A stretch of 64,000 nt of DNA from Eulemur rufifrons (GCF_041146395.1 NC_090989.1:238008843-238072842); one strand, 5' to 3'. Positions 13,076 through 26,665 are shown, numbered from the stretch's first letter. A program made the numbers and translations. Notes: generated by a model from the sequence alone, not told the origin.

Positions 13076-14256
13076 CTGGCATCTAAAGTTAAGTCAATGA
13101 CAACAGAGTTTCAACTTTTGGTGATGAGTAGAGCGGTGGAACCATTAACAGAAACTTTGGATATAACATAATCCAACCAGCACTCTGGTTAACCATAATA
13201 AGTAGGAGGGTTTTCCCCTTCCTTTTTTTTTTTTTTTTTTCCAGTCTAAATTCCTGCTGTATCTGTGCTTCCCACACAAGATTTGTATTACTACTATTGG
13301 CCTTCTATCGGGCTCTTATTTTGAAGAACTCCTCGCCTACCAAGTGAATAGTTAGTGGTTAGCAGACAATGGTGAGGGGTGTTATCTTTTAAGTAAGACG
13401 GAATAACTCTATATTTCACATTCTTCAATCTGAAGACAAAAGAATCTCAGATTCAGATTTCCAGCACAGCTGAATAATGCTCTGTAGGGACTGAACGAAT
13501 AGCCATGACTAAAATATTGGCCAATCGCTTGAAGTTCTTCTTGTTTCAACAGCAAAGTTAAAAACAATTTCCCTACTGCCTACTTGCCTCTTGCCTTTAT
13601 TTATTATTTTTCATGTTTAATTAAAAAACACTTCTCCACTTTAAGCAAATATTTCCCTTTTTCCCTTTAATTACCTGACAAATGGTAGTAGAGCTGCATA
13701 AATTTTGCCTGAGGTTAAAACTGGAGTAGAGCCTAATCACTAGCTTGAGACATTGTTCTGGCCAAGTAAAGCAGAAAGCATTTATCCCCTGTGTTTGAAC
13801 AATACTTAGACACTTCCATTAAGAACTCCTTTTACTCAGTGTTGATTCTGATTAACCCCCTTTCCTGATTTATGCATTAAATCTGGGTGTTCTTCACACC
13901 ACCACCTTAGGATTAAGGTGCACACAATGTAATAGAGTTCAGGTGTGGACGCTGTCTTCCACAGAGAACATGAACACATGTGCCAGTCCCCCTACACTGT
14001 TAAACAAGCTGGGTAGCTTTCTCTTGATTCACCTGATTTCGTTCTAGATAACCCTTCAGGTTTTTCTGTTGCTTTCGATTAAAAAAAAAAAATACATACA
14101 AAGTATAGTGATGAGAGCAGGTAAAGTCAAGGGAAAACAAGTACAGGTGAGTGAAATAAATGCCAAATGTTAAGTATAAAGCAATTATAAGCTAAGAAAA
14201 ATTAGGAAATTAACGGTTATTTTTTTTTTTTAAATCTCAAGGCCAAATAGGACAAG

Positions 14257-14257
<1 letters not shown>
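13076..14257. other. Non-coding sequence with a poly-T tract
   Basis: Contains an 18-nt T run at 13223-13240 inside a pyrimidine tract. Otherwise nothing recognised. Confidence 0.5.

Positions 14258-14288
<31 letters not shown>
14258..14288. repeat. (AC)n microsatellite
   Basis: About 15 AC units followed by degenerate 'gcacaaacacag'. A likely length polymorphism. Confidence 0.96.
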
Positions 14289-14293
<5 letters not shown>

Positions 14294-14905
14294 AACACAG
14301 GTAACATACATGCTTTTTCTTTTTTCCTTAAGAGGCACCACTCCAAATTCTCAGGCTCAAGTATGTAGTCTTTCTTACATGTGTGGTCTAAAGATGCTCA
14401 AAGCACTTTTGTTATCCTATAATTCAATCTAGTAATAAAAGTATGGTGCTCTGGAAGAGTGAATTCAGGGCAGCTGGTAAATTTCACTGGAATCAAATGA
14501 TCTCATCTGCCAACCATTCAGGACTCCCCAAAGTTTGGAAGTGCTCTTGTGTCATTGGTCATCTCTCCAGCAACTGACAAGGGAAGTGGAGGGGGGTGAG
14601 GAGGCAGCTACCTTCCCATTTAGGGAAATCTTCCTGCATTCTAGTTCATTTTTCCATCTAAGATATACAAAACACACAGGCAGAACACCCTGATCCCAAC
14701 TTAAAAATCTATCTTTGACATGGGTATTTGGAAGGGATCTCAGGTAACAATTTGCATACACACCAAATAGACTACGTGCAGATTTGTACTGCAAGGAATA
14801 AGAATCTATAAACTCTGCTACCTGAACCATTAAAGCTGTCCTCTTTACCCTCTCTTTGGAGGCAACCAATTGCTATTTGAGGACAACTTTGAGAAATCCA
14901 CAGGT

Positions 14906-14930
14906 GATGAAGATGATGATGATGATGATA
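14906..14930. repeat. (GAT)n short tandem repeat
   Basis: A run of GAT/ATG trinucleotides next to 'aattaaaaataataatggc'. It produces poly-Met or poly-His spurious frames. Confidence 0.85.
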
Positions 14931-14954
14931 ATTAAAAATAATAATGGCAGTAAC

Positions 14955-15085
14955 CATTTCTTGCAGTGCTGGGGATGTCTGGAAAGTACAAGGGTCTGGA
15001 ATCAGAAAGATGCCAATTCAGATTCAAACATCTTGGACAACCTGTTTACACTCTGAGTTCTGTTTCTTCATCCAAAAAAATCAGA
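14955..15085 (+). repeat. MIR SINE, sense, worn
   Basis: 'gggtctggaatcagaaagat' then 'ttggacaacctgtttacact' and 'gttctgtttcttcatcc' match the sense MIR path from 'ggactctggagccagac' to the 'cagtttcctcatc' block. Confidence 0.65.
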
Positions 15086-15294
15086 AAAGTGAAGAAGCAA
15101 AAACCCAGAAAGCTGGTGTGGAGATAAACTGAGCAGTGTTAGTGGAAACACCTGGCACACTGAAGGTGTTTCACAAATATTCATTCATTACTCTCCTTCC
15201 TAGAGTACAGTTCACAAGGCCTTAAATCAGAAAGAACTGGGCCCACCAACAGGGGTAGACTCAGATTTATAGCTTTTGCTCCTACAGGAGGCTT

Positions 15295-15375
15295 ATAGTC
15301 ACTCAACAAACACTTATTGAATTCTCAGTGCATGCCAGGCACTGTTTGGTGCATTCAGCATGTATCTTCTTTAAT
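15295..15375 (-). repeat. L2 LINE 3' end fragment, antisense
   Basis: 'caacaaacacttattgaatt' followed by 'gcatgccaggcactgtttgg' is the inverted L2 terminus. Confidence 0.75.
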
Positions 15376-15859
15376 GTCCACCTTCATGAAATTTGATTTA
15401 TTTTTCAGAGTCAGGCATTGAAAGCAATATTTCCTCAAAAAGGAAAGTAGTACTGAATAATACCCATCTTAGGATAATGGTGACAGCTTATTCACCTCAC
15501 TACTTTGATGCAAGCATGATTCATATTCATTGTTTGCGTTGTTAGTCTGACACCAACCTAAATGTCACAGAAAAAGCAGGATTGGGGAGGGGGATGGAGA
15601 CAGACCAAAATTAATACAATGTGATATCGCCTGCAGAAATATTAAGTCTGCAACTGTACAACAACAACAACAAAAAAAAAATTTAAACACAGAAAGGAGG
15701 GAAGGGGAGAGCGAGCCAATTTGGAAGTTTAAAGAGAACACCAGAATGGAAGTTCTCAATGAGCTGCATGAGCTTGGGTATCTCTAGAGATGATACTTAA
15801 ATCTCAGGTGAGGATCTCATGAATCATAATAAATGGTCAAAAAGTGATGGTCATTATTA

Positions 15860-15960
15860 TAGTGATTATTCTTGTGACTTTACCTCTCTGCACCTCAGTT
15901 TTCTCAAGCAGCAGAGAAGTTCAGACTAGATTTGCAATTTTTGAGGGAAGGGAATCTGGA
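15860..15960 (+). repeat. MIR SINE fragment, sense
   Basis: 'gtgactttacctctctgcac' plus 'ctcagttttctc' is the MIR core. Confidence 0.7.
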
Positions 15961-16574
15961 TTTTAAAAATTCATTAAAAATGAGTGAGGCATTTTTTTTT
16001 TAAGTGTTAGGAAGTACTTAGCTAGAGGACATTGCAGATCTCTTCAATTTCTACATCTTGTTATGAGAATATACTCCAGCTTCACTTGACCTCAGAGCCT
16101 TGCAATAGAAAAACAAAGTCTCTTCATCACTTGTCTCCAGCAGAAAACCAAGTATTATAACAAAAATAAGTGAAAGAAGAAAGGGACAGTGCATGAACCA
16201 ACGAGAAAAGTGTCATGAATTAAGAAGTGAGATGAATTCAACTTTGTGTCTGTGTTTACCAAAAAGAAAAAAAAATTGTAAGCTATCTGTACAAATCCTC
16301 AAAGAAAAAAGGAAATAATTAAGTAGAGATGATATTTGATAGATTTCAAAGTCAGCAGTAAGACTGTGGTTCATCCATTTCTATTTAAAAACACTAGCTG
16401 GAAATGTGTCATGGTTTTTAATGAACTCTACCATACCAGCAGAAATGATGTCCTAATATCAGCACGTATAGATGGAATCATTGATGAGAGATTTGCAGTC
16501 CAAGCCAATATCTACAGAAACTTAAGAATTACATACTATTAAGACTACTTTTATGTTTCATACCATTGGGTATT
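15961..16574. other. AT-rich non-coding sequence
   Basis: Nothing recognised; a 68-codon plus frame at 16336-16542 has no support. Confidence 0.45.
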
Positions 16575-16765
16575 CATACCAGGCACTCTGCAAATATCAT
16601 CTCATTTAATTTCTATAATTCTTTGAGATATGCATTTTTTATCCCTAGAATGGTAATCATAAGACCCAGAGAAGTAAAAGGCATTGCCCAAGATCTCGCT
16701 GCTAGGGAGTGGAAGAATCAAGTTTCAAATGATAGCTTCATTTGGCTCCACAACCAGGCTTTTTA
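16575..16765 (-). repeat. MIR SINE, antisense
   Basis: 'ccaggcactctgcaaatatc', 'atctcatttaatttctataa' and 'aggcattgcccaagatctcg' are inverted MIR blocks in order. Confidence 0.75.
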
Positions 16766-17905
16766 ACTATACCTCTACTCTCATTAAAAGACACCTGAGA
16801 AAGGGTACCTCCTAGGAGGGAAGCTTGTTACTTTGAGAGCATGTCATATTTTGTTCTATATTGATGGCATATGCATATTAGGCTCAGTGAGGTCACTAAT
16901 AATGTGGTCCTAGAGGAGAAATATTTCTCACAAATATAGACTATACTATACATACAATTGATCTTTTTTGAAGTTGGCAAGGCAACTCCTCAACATTAAA
17001 CTAAAATGAGCCACGTATATAAAGGGAAAGGATAAAAACACTAAAAGCCTAGGGTGGTATTCAATTGATGAATCCAAAAATCAAATAGCAATGGGCAAAC
17101 CCCAGACAAAGGCAATGAGCTCTGAAAAGAATTCAAGTAGGAAATAGGATGATAAAGTAAGTCATAAACAGCAACAGGGTCTGCAGGCCTCAGAAATTTC
17201 AATATCTTTTCTACACTCTAGATTCTGCTGTTCTGGGGGCAGGGTGGCTACAGTTACTTGTTTGTCTTAATAACCTAATAATGCTTACATTTTATCCATC
17301 AGAGAAAAAAAATTTTTATATTTCCAATACAAGCCAATGATCCAAAAGCTATTGGCTTCCTGAATGAAAATTAACTCTTTTATAATAGATTCTGTATACT
17401 ATAACACATGCCCTGGCAGTCAGTGTCTTAGCTACCTCCACAAGAGTGGAATGTGTAAGCATCAAAGGGTTATGATGGATCAAGCTAAACAGAAGTTGCA
17501 AGAAGTTTAGGAGACAGTATTATTAATATAATTAAGAAGAACCCCAAATCCCAAGGCAAGGCAAATAGTGCCAGCTCTGCAACAAGTTACAGAACAAACA
17601 ACCTGAGGATAGTCTTTTAGCCTTTTTCTCTACTTCTGTATCTCTAATAAAATAGGAATTATAATTTAAATTAATAAGTCACATTTCAAAACATAAGATG
17701 CTACTGCTGATTAAATAAGAGTGTTTTAACACTCAACACTGTAAGCATTTCATGTTTGTATGTATATTTGACACACAGGATCTCAAAATTTAAAATTAAT
17801 CAACGTACATCACACTAAAGCTATTAACTGTATTATTCCTTCACTCTTTAGTCATTTACATCCTACGGAAGTCAGCTAATCATAGGAAGAATGAATGAAA
17901 ATACA
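16766..17905. other. AT-rich non-coding sequence
   Basis: No gene or repeat recognised over about 1.1 kb. Confidence 0.5.
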
Positions 17906-17907
17906 TA

Positions 17908-18224
17908 CAGTTGTGCCTGTCCCTGGGTATCAGAGGGGACTGGTTCCAAGATCCCCAAGGATACTAACATCCAAGGTTGTTCAAGTCCCTTACATAAAAT
18001 GACACAGTATTTTCATATAACCTATGCATATTCTCTGTATACTTTGTCTCTAAATTACTTATAATACCTTAGTACAATGTAAACAGTATGTAGGTAGCTG
18101 TTATACTATATTCTTAAATTTGTATTATTTATGGTTGTATTGTTATTTTTTGTTTTGTTTTTAATATTTTTAATCCACTGTTGAATCTGCAAATGCAGAT
18201 CCCACAGATACAGAGGGCCAACTG
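17908..18224. mobile_element. Tigger/pogo-type non-autonomous DNA transposon
   Basis: About 317 bp bounded by inverted ends: left 'cagttgtgcctgtccctggg', right the inverse of 'cagttggccctctgtatctg', each flanked by TA, the pogo/Tigger target duplication. It has the same layout as the copy at 27874, including 'ccttacataaaatgacacag' and 'ataataccttagtacaatgt'. No transposase frame; a MITE-like relic. Confidence 0.8.
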
Positions 18225-18423
18225 TACACATGCACGTATGTGTCCTATGTTTAAAGAAAATTTAACAACTTTTCAAAATTAACTGCATACTGATAAATGA
18301 AGTGGGTGTTTGATCAAATAAGCTATGGACACAACTCTCCAAACATGCATATTATGAGGCCTAAAAACAGTGGGATTTCCCAACTTTGATTTATGAATCT
18401 TTTCCTTGAAAAAGCAGGCCTAT

Positions 18424-18456
18424 GAATATATTGAGAATATATTGAGAATATATTGA
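18424..18456. repeat. 11-bp tandem repeat, three units
   Basis: The unit GAATATATTGA occurs three times without a mismatch. Confidence 0.9.
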
Positions 18457-18494
18457 GAGTTCCTCAGGTGTGTACAAACATACAAATGTAATAT

Positions 18495-19049
<555 letters not shown>

Positions 19050-19394
19050 TACTGGTGGGCTGAAGTGTTCTTTTTTCCTCCTAAAAAAACTCAAAAAAGG
19101 AAAAAATAAAAAAGGTATTAAAATGGGGTAAGTTCAACTTAAATCATTATAATTTTCTATCTTCTTCTTTTTAACTATCAGAAGGGTATTTATGGTGGCA
19201 AAAGTAAACTAAGGAAAATATACTTCAGTGATATAAACTAAATGAGGCATTAAGAATGTAATTTGCAAACAGCAACTTCTATAAAGTAATGTACTCAGAA
19301 TCTGACCACTCCTCAAATATCCATAACTTGTTTAAATTTCATGCCAATTTTCCATTTAAATTATAATAACAGTAACTATCAAGTATTATGCCTC
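19050..19394. other. AT-rich non-coding sequence
   Basis: Nothing recognised. Confidence 0.5.
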
Positions 19395-19600
19395 CCTCTA
19401 CTCTATGTTAGTCTTCATACTAGGTTCTACATCCTAATATTATCTCATTTTATCCTTACAAAAACCACACAACAAGCCTTTCATTTGTAAAAAAGAAGAA
19501 ACTAAGATGCAGTAGTTAAACTTGCCTGTGGTCATACACCAGTTATTCAAATCAAGTAAGCCCAGATGCAAAACTTCATCCTCTTAAATTCTCAATGGTA
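19395..19600 (-). repeat. MIR SINE, antisense
   Basis: 'atcctaatattatctcattt', 'tatccttacaaaaaccacac' and 'gaagaaactaagatgcagta' follow the inverted MIR order. Confidence 0.75.
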
Positions 19601-20937
19601 TGTAAAGTAGGGCTAGTACAGTAATATGGAGAACTCGGTAGTTCCTACTGCATATCCTTTAAGGAAAAAATAAGAAAAGAGAGACAGGCAGAAGGATGGC
19701 AATCCATTAAGAACTTATCAGGAACTGCCTGAAGCTTATTTGAAGGCTAATTTCTGGAATCAGGGAACATTTTTAAAACACCAAAGTTGTTGTCATTTAC
19801 CCAAATGTGTCTGATGAAATAAAGCAAATCCACATCAAAAATGTAAAAAAAAAAAAAAAAGCTGTGTGACAAGTAGGTAAAAAAAGATTAACACAGTGTT
19901 GAATAAATGGAAACATTCTAGCTGAAACTGCATATTCTAGTTCAGAATTAATATATTCAACTATGTCAAACATTAAAATATAATCCAACATTGTACTATC
20001 ATTACTATTCTGTAAGTTTAAATATATATTTTTTAAGCCAAGAAAAATTACAAAAGCCCTGTACACAAGAAGTACATACTATGAATTGAACTTATTACTT
20101 AGGAAGTACCCCTTTTCAAATTACTGTAACTGGTCAAGTAGTTTCAAGGACCTAGAAAATGGTTTTGTCTTATCAACATAATGTCCTCCTCAACACTATG
20201 ATTAAAACCACATTAGCTCTCTACTACTGCAAGTTATCCAATGGTTCTTCTTCATATTAGGACATCGAGCTAAGTTTCCTAAAGACAATCAACTGAGTTT
20301 GTCTTCTATTTTATTTGCCAGAACCATATTAAATAGATTACTAAGAAGCAAACTCTTAATACTCTTATTAAATTCTGTTCAGTGATCCCTAACAAACAAA
20401 TTCTTTCTCTAAAACAACAAGTAGAGAAATTTGTATGTCAAACACTGTATACAAAATAGTTCTATGGTTACATGTAAGAATTACACATGAAAATTTTAAC
20501 TAAAACAAATAATTTGAAACCCACTCAGGAAAAATTTTGACTGCCTTGATTTCATAACTACAGAAATATTTGGAATATAGAAATTGTGTTTCTTTTTAAA
20601 TAGGTGATCTTTGACAACTCAGAAAGCTGAACTATGAAGGAAGAGAAAGTTCAGGAAGTAACTTCAAACTCTGCTCAGCAAGAACATTCACTGACTTCCT
20701 CTAAAGGTTTTTTCTCTTCTCTGTGGAGGTGATTTTGAAATTTCATTCAAATCCCTAACAGCTCCTATCAAATTATATTAGAATTGTGACCTTATCATAA
20801 GATGTCTACAGACAATTCTAATTAATCTTAGTTTACAGAATGGATTAATGAATGCACTTTGTAACTCTTTGCATAGGTTACACATACGTCCATTAATCCA
20901 TAGTGAGAATCTAAAAAGAATTCCTGGAAAATCTACA
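19601..20937. other. AT-rich non-coding sequence
   Basis: Contains a 17-nt A run at about 19844-19860. No gene seen. Confidence 0.5.
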
Positions 20938-20955
20938 AAGAAACCTAATGGTTGG

Positions 20956-21262
20956 GCCTGGCATGGTGGCTCATGCCTGTAATCCTAGCACTCTGGGAGG
21001 CCGAGGTGGGAGGATAGCTTGAGGTCAGGCATTCGAGATCAGCGTCAACAAGAGCAAGACCCCATCTCTACTAAAACAGAAAGAAATTAGCCAGACAACT
21101 AAAAATAGAAAAAATCAGCCAGATGTGGTGGCACAGGCCTGTAGTCCTAGCTACTCAAGAGCCTGAGGCAGGAGGATCACTTGAGCCCAGGAGTTTGAGG
21201 TTGCTGTGAGCTAGGCTGACACCACGGCACTCTAGCCCAGGCAATAGAGTGAGACTCTGTCT

Positions 21263-21295
<33 letters not shown>

Positions 21296-21303
21296 AAGAA
21301 AGA
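20956..21303 (+). mobile_element. Alu SINE, lemur-type, full length
   Basis: Both arms, the lemur linker insertion and an A tail over 30 nt long ending in GAAA units. Flanked by the direct repeat 'aagaaacctaatggttgg' (20938-20955) and 'aagaaacctcatggttgg' (ending 21322), one mismatch over 18 bp. Confidence 0.95.
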
Positions 21304-21322
21304 AAAGAAACCTCATGGTTGG

Positions 21323-22253
21323 CAGTGAGAAGAACTTTCTAACACAGTCCTTTGAAAATCAGTAACCAAAATAGGCTCTGACTGCTATCATTATCATTGA
21401 GAAGGTAACGTATCCAACAACAGCAAGGAAGAATATATTATCAGCCTCTTTTCCCTGAAGTGTTTAATTGAAGGGTTTTTCTTTTTCTAACGTTTGGTGA
21501 TTTTATGATACGACAATACACAGAGAAACTGTAAATCTAATGGCAAAACTTGAAACTTCTGGAAATTCAAAGGTGCCTTCTTTTGTGACTCTGGACAAAG
21601 CTTGCTAACATTTTTTCTTTCTTTCTGAAGATCACATATATGACACTCTTTCAAGTAAAATGTACTAGAAGAAAATAAAGTGGGGGAAGGCACTTGCCTG
21701 TCCTCAGCCACCTCCTGGCCCTGGTTTCTCCCTAACGGTTATCTCCATGATAAGCAATGGTGCTCTGAGGTGCTTACATATTCTCAATGCTCCAGAAATG
21801 ATGACTGAGAGGCCTCCAGGCACCTCAAACCAACGCTGTCACTTCTAGTCACTGCTCAGCCCAGCTAATGCCATGCCTGTCATGACAAGCACCAGCCACC
21901 TTAAGGCACCACACCTCTGCTTCAACAAAACATACCTTTGAAAAGGTATGAGCCACAGAGGGAACCTGTTTCAGGGGTTGCCAAGGGAAGCCACCCTTGT
22001 CTATAAACAGCAGAGAGGCAGTGAAAGAGAACCCAAAGCCACAGATACAAGATGACTGTTAGCCCTGAGTGCAAATAATTTTTCTACTTCCTGTATGGAT
22101 TTGGGATGGTGGGGAGACAATGACACACTATGATACTGTCTGACCAGGCCAAAGGGGGTTTAGTTGTCAGCCTAAACCTGCCATCTGGTGTTAAGATATA
22201 GCAGATCACACCCCAGATGTATTCCTTCAAACAAATCACATCTTTTTTCTTAC
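21323..22253. other. Unique sequence, moderately GC-rich in its middle
   Basis: 21690-22050 has higher GC than the surroundings and no visible repeat. I see no coding frame of note. Confidence 0.4.
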
Positions 22254-22272
22254 CACTATTTTTTTTTCCTTT

Positions 22273-24666
22273 CTGTAAAGAAAGAGGTGCCTGCCAAAGA
22301 TACAAATCAGCTAAAGTGTACTTTAAACTTAAAAACTTTCATTAACTGACTCAGCCAAATGAGCAGGTATGTCATTTCACGCACTCACACCCCAAAAGCA
22401 ACCACTTTTCAAAAATGGTACCTAGAGATCTAGAGCAGAAAATCATTTATTTACTATCCATCAACCCACGAAGTTGGGGCTACCCCTAGTCATCCATAAG
22501 CCATTTCATCTGAAAAACAAAATTTGTTTCAGTGGAGTTCTGAAATCCCTGTCCTCCTCTTTATATTTGTCTCAATATCTCATTCCACAATTGGGGTGGG
22601 GAAGGGTTATGCAGTGCTATCATTTGCACCTCATTACATTTGGGCTGGAGCTTTGAGAAAGCTGATATTCCCTCTAAATTTTTACAGATGCTTCTAGTTT
22701 ACCAGTTCATGACTGCACTACTAGAAAAGACTTCCTGCCTCTAAACTGCTTGCTGGCATGTACGCTGAATTTCAAAATCCCTGAAAAAAGTAGACCTTTG
22801 TGGTGTTCTCTTAACTTTCTTCCTGAGGGTGGGGGAGGGTCACCAAAACCAAACCAAGCAAAAGCTTTTTCTCCCATAGAGTGAGACTAAATCTGAGAAA
22901 TATTCCCTTTTAACTATTAACTATTCATTTTGATTTGGAAACTGCCTCACAAAAATGTTCATTAACTAAAAGGTATTTGTGCAAGGTGTTTTTCATCAAA
23001 TTAAGACTGTGACATGTTCAGTAAGTTGTGGAAATAATTCAACCACAGACCACCTTTCACCTGAGCATAGCTGTGGTTCCTTTTATTTCATACGTGTCAT
23101 TTCAAAAATACTTTGGGACAGGAGAAGGGACACTTTTTAAACTACCACTACCCTTTATTTAGTGGCTCCAGGGTTTCTCAAAGTTCAGGGCAGGTGACAC
23201 TGGTCTGTTCTTAATCTTTACTGTTTTAGCAATGTTAAGGCTGATGACGAGGGACACAAATCCCCTGATGGAACTGAATGCATTCCAAGCTCCCCGACCC
23301 ACTCAAAGCCATAATCCCCTGCAGCTGGATCTTACTTACCACCATGCACAGCTAATACATTTTTTAAAAGCTAGTCACTGGTGACAAATGTAAACTGGAC
23401 AGAGCAGCCCCCCCTTCTCCCTGCCTCACACCCCCACCCTTCAATCTTCCCCCATAACCCAGAGACTTGCTATTTCTGTGATGGATAGGACCTGCCTTTT
23501 AGAACCACCAAGCTTGGACGGTATAGCTCTGCTCTAAGTGACTAGAAGGTTTTAAAAGCATCTTCAGCTGTCAGACTATAACAAAAACAACAGAACAGTC
23601 ATCCTTAACACAAACGTTTCACAACTGGGAAAACCTTACAAGTTGAGATTATCATTGCTAAACTGAGTCCACTATTTATTTAGCTATCACATGCAGGGAA
23701 ACTATTCTGGCACCCTGGCTACTTGATTGAATTAAGCTGGTTGCCATATTCCTGGGTGTAAAAAAATAAATGCAGAAGAAAAATTTAAACTTAAGATTCT
23801 GTAATGATATAATTCTTGGAACTCTTCACTTTTGTTCTTTTGTCAGAAACTTGACTGAAATACGGTAAACAAGTAGCCTTTTATGGTGGACAAGTATGTT
23901 TTCACCATGGATTTTGATCATCTACTTAGAAAAGGAAACCGAGTAACCCAAGTGGACAATAGCTCTGTGCTAGATGAAATCTCCAAAAATAAGGTAAACA
24001 AACTAAGAAAAATCACAGCCTAAAGAAGGATGGAATGATGGATGGATGGATACATACATAGAACTATCTAAATTAAGAAAAAAAAGTCTCAAATAGAACC
24101 AAAATTCCATATAATACAGATGACAGACTTTGAAAAAGGGACAAGATCACCTGATGCAGAAAAACCAAGAGTTAACATACATGACTTTTTTTGGCTTATT
24201 CTCATTCCCAGATAACTGGCAATAAGTGCTATGATTTAAGTGATATTACCAATTAGACTTGGAGATAGCTACCACAACACTGACTACAAGCTTAAATTGC
24301 ATTAGGTTTAATTACTGCAAAGTTACATCTGGAGAGGGAAACATAATTTTATATCACTCTCAGCATTCTGACTTGAGCTCAATCCCTGCATGATACATAC
24401 TCGCCCAAGTAATTGAGGCCCTAAAAGGCACCACAGTTAATAATGTGTAACTAGCAGAAACACAGAAGCGACAAGCAGGTTTCCATGAATTAAATTCACA
24501 TCTAATTATGTGAACTTTCAGTGTTCTTCTAGCCTTCCTAAAGGCCACTCCAAAGTAGGTTCTCCAAAGCAGTCTGGTGACTCCCCTCAGAGCAGGACCC
24601 ATGGAACAGGAATTTGGCTAAGAGTATGGGAGGGAAGGGGTACTATACCAATGCAGAAAGATATTA
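22273..24666. other. Unique non-coding sequence
   Basis: About 2.4 kb almost free of recognisable repeats, unusual for this window. Contains the short ATGG-type repeat at about 24031-24050 and a strong but isolated minus donor-like site near 23331. No exon can be defined, since all frames upstream of that donor are stopped. Confidence 0.45.
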
Positions 24667-24682
24667 AGACAATGTGCTTGGG

Positions 24683-24960
24683 GGCCAGGCATGGTGGCTT
24701 GTGCCTATAATCCTAGCAGGAGGATTGCTTGAGGTCAGGAGTTTGAGACCAGCCTGACCAACAGCTAGACCCTGTCTATACCAAAAATAGAAAAAAATTA
24801 GTAGGGTATGGTGGACGTGCCTGTAGTCCCTGCTACTCAGCAGGTTGAGGCAGGAGGACCACTTGAGCTCAGGAGTCTGAGGTTGCAGTGAGCTATGATG
24901 ACGCTACTGCACTCTATCCCGGGCAACAGAGCAAGACTCTGTCTCCAAAAAAAAAAAAAA
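24683..24960 (+). mobile_element. Alu SINE with a deletion in the left arm
   Basis: Left arm jumps from 'aatcctagca' directly to 'ggaggattgc', losing about 25-30 bp of the usual 'ctctgggaggccgaggc' region. Flanked by a perfect 15-bp duplication AGACAATGTGCTTGG (24668-24682 and 24961-24975). No lemur linker insertion. Confidence 0.95.
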
Positions 24961-24975
24961 AGACAATGTGCTTGG

Positions 24976-26439
24976 AAGAGTTCAGCTATGATTTTCCAAC
25001 TTGTCACCCATTGTCACATTCCCAGAATCCAGACAACTCAGTCAACATATGAGTAATTCAATCAAAAGGGAAAAAAAGAAACTCTGTTGTTCATGGTGAC
25101 TTTCTTGGGACTAAAGTTAAAAATGGGGTGTGTGCAAGGGAGGGAATTTGTGGGTGTTGGTAAGAGAACAAGAAGAGGAGGTTAAAAGAATGCTATGTAT
25201 ACACATGGGTAAAAAGTATTTTGTGGTACATATATGTAAAAGTGTGAAATACATATAGTTGGCTACATTTTTAAACACTGAATTAAAGTACAGGAATACC
25301 AAAACAAAAAAGGAAAGAAGATAGGCCCCTATGATTTTAGATTTCAGAGTCATGAGTAATGGCAACATTATTTAGTTTGAATCCACATGATATGTGCATT
25401 CATCCAAAAAATATTTATTAAGGCATGTTTGTATTCTTCACATAGTAATCAAAGATGGCAGTGCTTTACAGCATTACCTTATATATCTATTATAAACTGC
25501 ATGTAGTAGTTCCACTTCAGAATACAAAATGATCTCAGGTCTAAATTCCTATATCTGCAATGATATATTCACACTATAAAGTTGTCCAAAAACCTACACA
25601 AAACGTAAAAGGTTAAGTCTCAGGAAACAAAACTGAATCATACCCAGACGTCTGCAAAGTTACTTAAAATATGATAAAAATGGAATTGCTTAATTAATCA
25701 AACTTTTTAGTACTAAAATATATTATTGTGCCCAATAAAAAAATCACAGGTCCAAATAAATTTATAACTAATCCAGTGAGAAATATTGATTATATTTTAT
25801 AAGAAAACCACAACAAATAACAAATTATATTTCTCTGAATTTCCAGGAACCAATTCATAGTATTTATAAAAACATAACTGAAAATTCTTAGTCTTGACTA
25901 AGCATGTATCCTTTCAAAGAAATGCACCTAAAATGAATACTGTCTCTTTAAGTCGAAGGACCTGCTATAGCTAGGTAGTATGAAGCCAAGAAAAAGTTCT
26001 GAAGTTTAACTCTCAGGAGCAAACATTTTCTACTTGTGAAGTAAACTCTGTTGAAAGACAGCAGACTACGGTCCCACCAGTAAAAACAGGAAAGTTTTCA
26101 GCCAGTGACAGCTTTGCCTACAGAGAAAAAAAAAGTGTCATAGACTCACTTTATTAAACCATATGCTCATTGCCCTGTGAAGAAAGCAGGGTCACTAATT
26201 AGTTCATTCTGTGAAAGAAGCCCTTCCTGATCCCGTTGACTTTTGTCCCCCTGGTTAGCTCCAGCTATTTCTGTCATGCAACTTGAAAATCACTGGAGGG
26301 AGGAAGATCGCCATAACAACCGCTGAAATGATCTTGTGGAATGTGTCTAGTGGCACTGGAATAACCTGAATATGTGCTCCAGATGTGTCGGCTGTCAGGA
26401 AAAAAGTAAACACATCTGATGGACAGCGTATGACTAGAT
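24976..26439. other. AT-rich non-coding sequence
   Basis: Contains an L2-like antisense bit near 25400 ('aaaaaatatttattaaggca'). Nothing else recognised. Confidence 0.45.
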
Positions 26440-26665
26440 GGCCTCGAAGCGACTCCAGGGGCCGGAGGGGGAGGGGCCACATGTGTGAGCAGGGGGGCGG
26501 CGGGCTGGGCAGGGCAGAGCAGAAGGGAGGTGAGTCCCGAGCGGCAACAGGCACGGAGGACCTGGGGCCTGGGGCGGCCTGCAAGGACTGAGCGCGACTG
26601 TTCCGCCCCCGTCCCTCCCCTGAGTGGCCTCTGCGGGACTGCAGCGGCCTCAGCGAATTTCCGTC
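26440..26665. promoter_or_regulatory. Orphan GC-rich, CpG-rich block
   Basis: About 17 CpG by eye in roughly 225 bp, in the middle of AT-rich sequence, with G-runs ('gagcaggggggcggcgggct') and C-runs. A good plus-strand splice-donor match, 'gggag|gtgagt', lies at about 26526-26533. Open frames on both strands across it (174 codons minus, 68 and 71 plus) reflect lack of stops in GC-rich DNA. It could be an intragenic CpG island or alternative promoter, or a small non-coding RNA start. No direct evidence of transcription is visible. Confidence 0.5.

Noticed and set aside
23331..23400. Strong minus donor-like 'catggtg|gtaagtaag'.
   Set aside because: All three frames upstream are closed within about 60 nt and no good acceptor is present, so a coding exon is unlikely.
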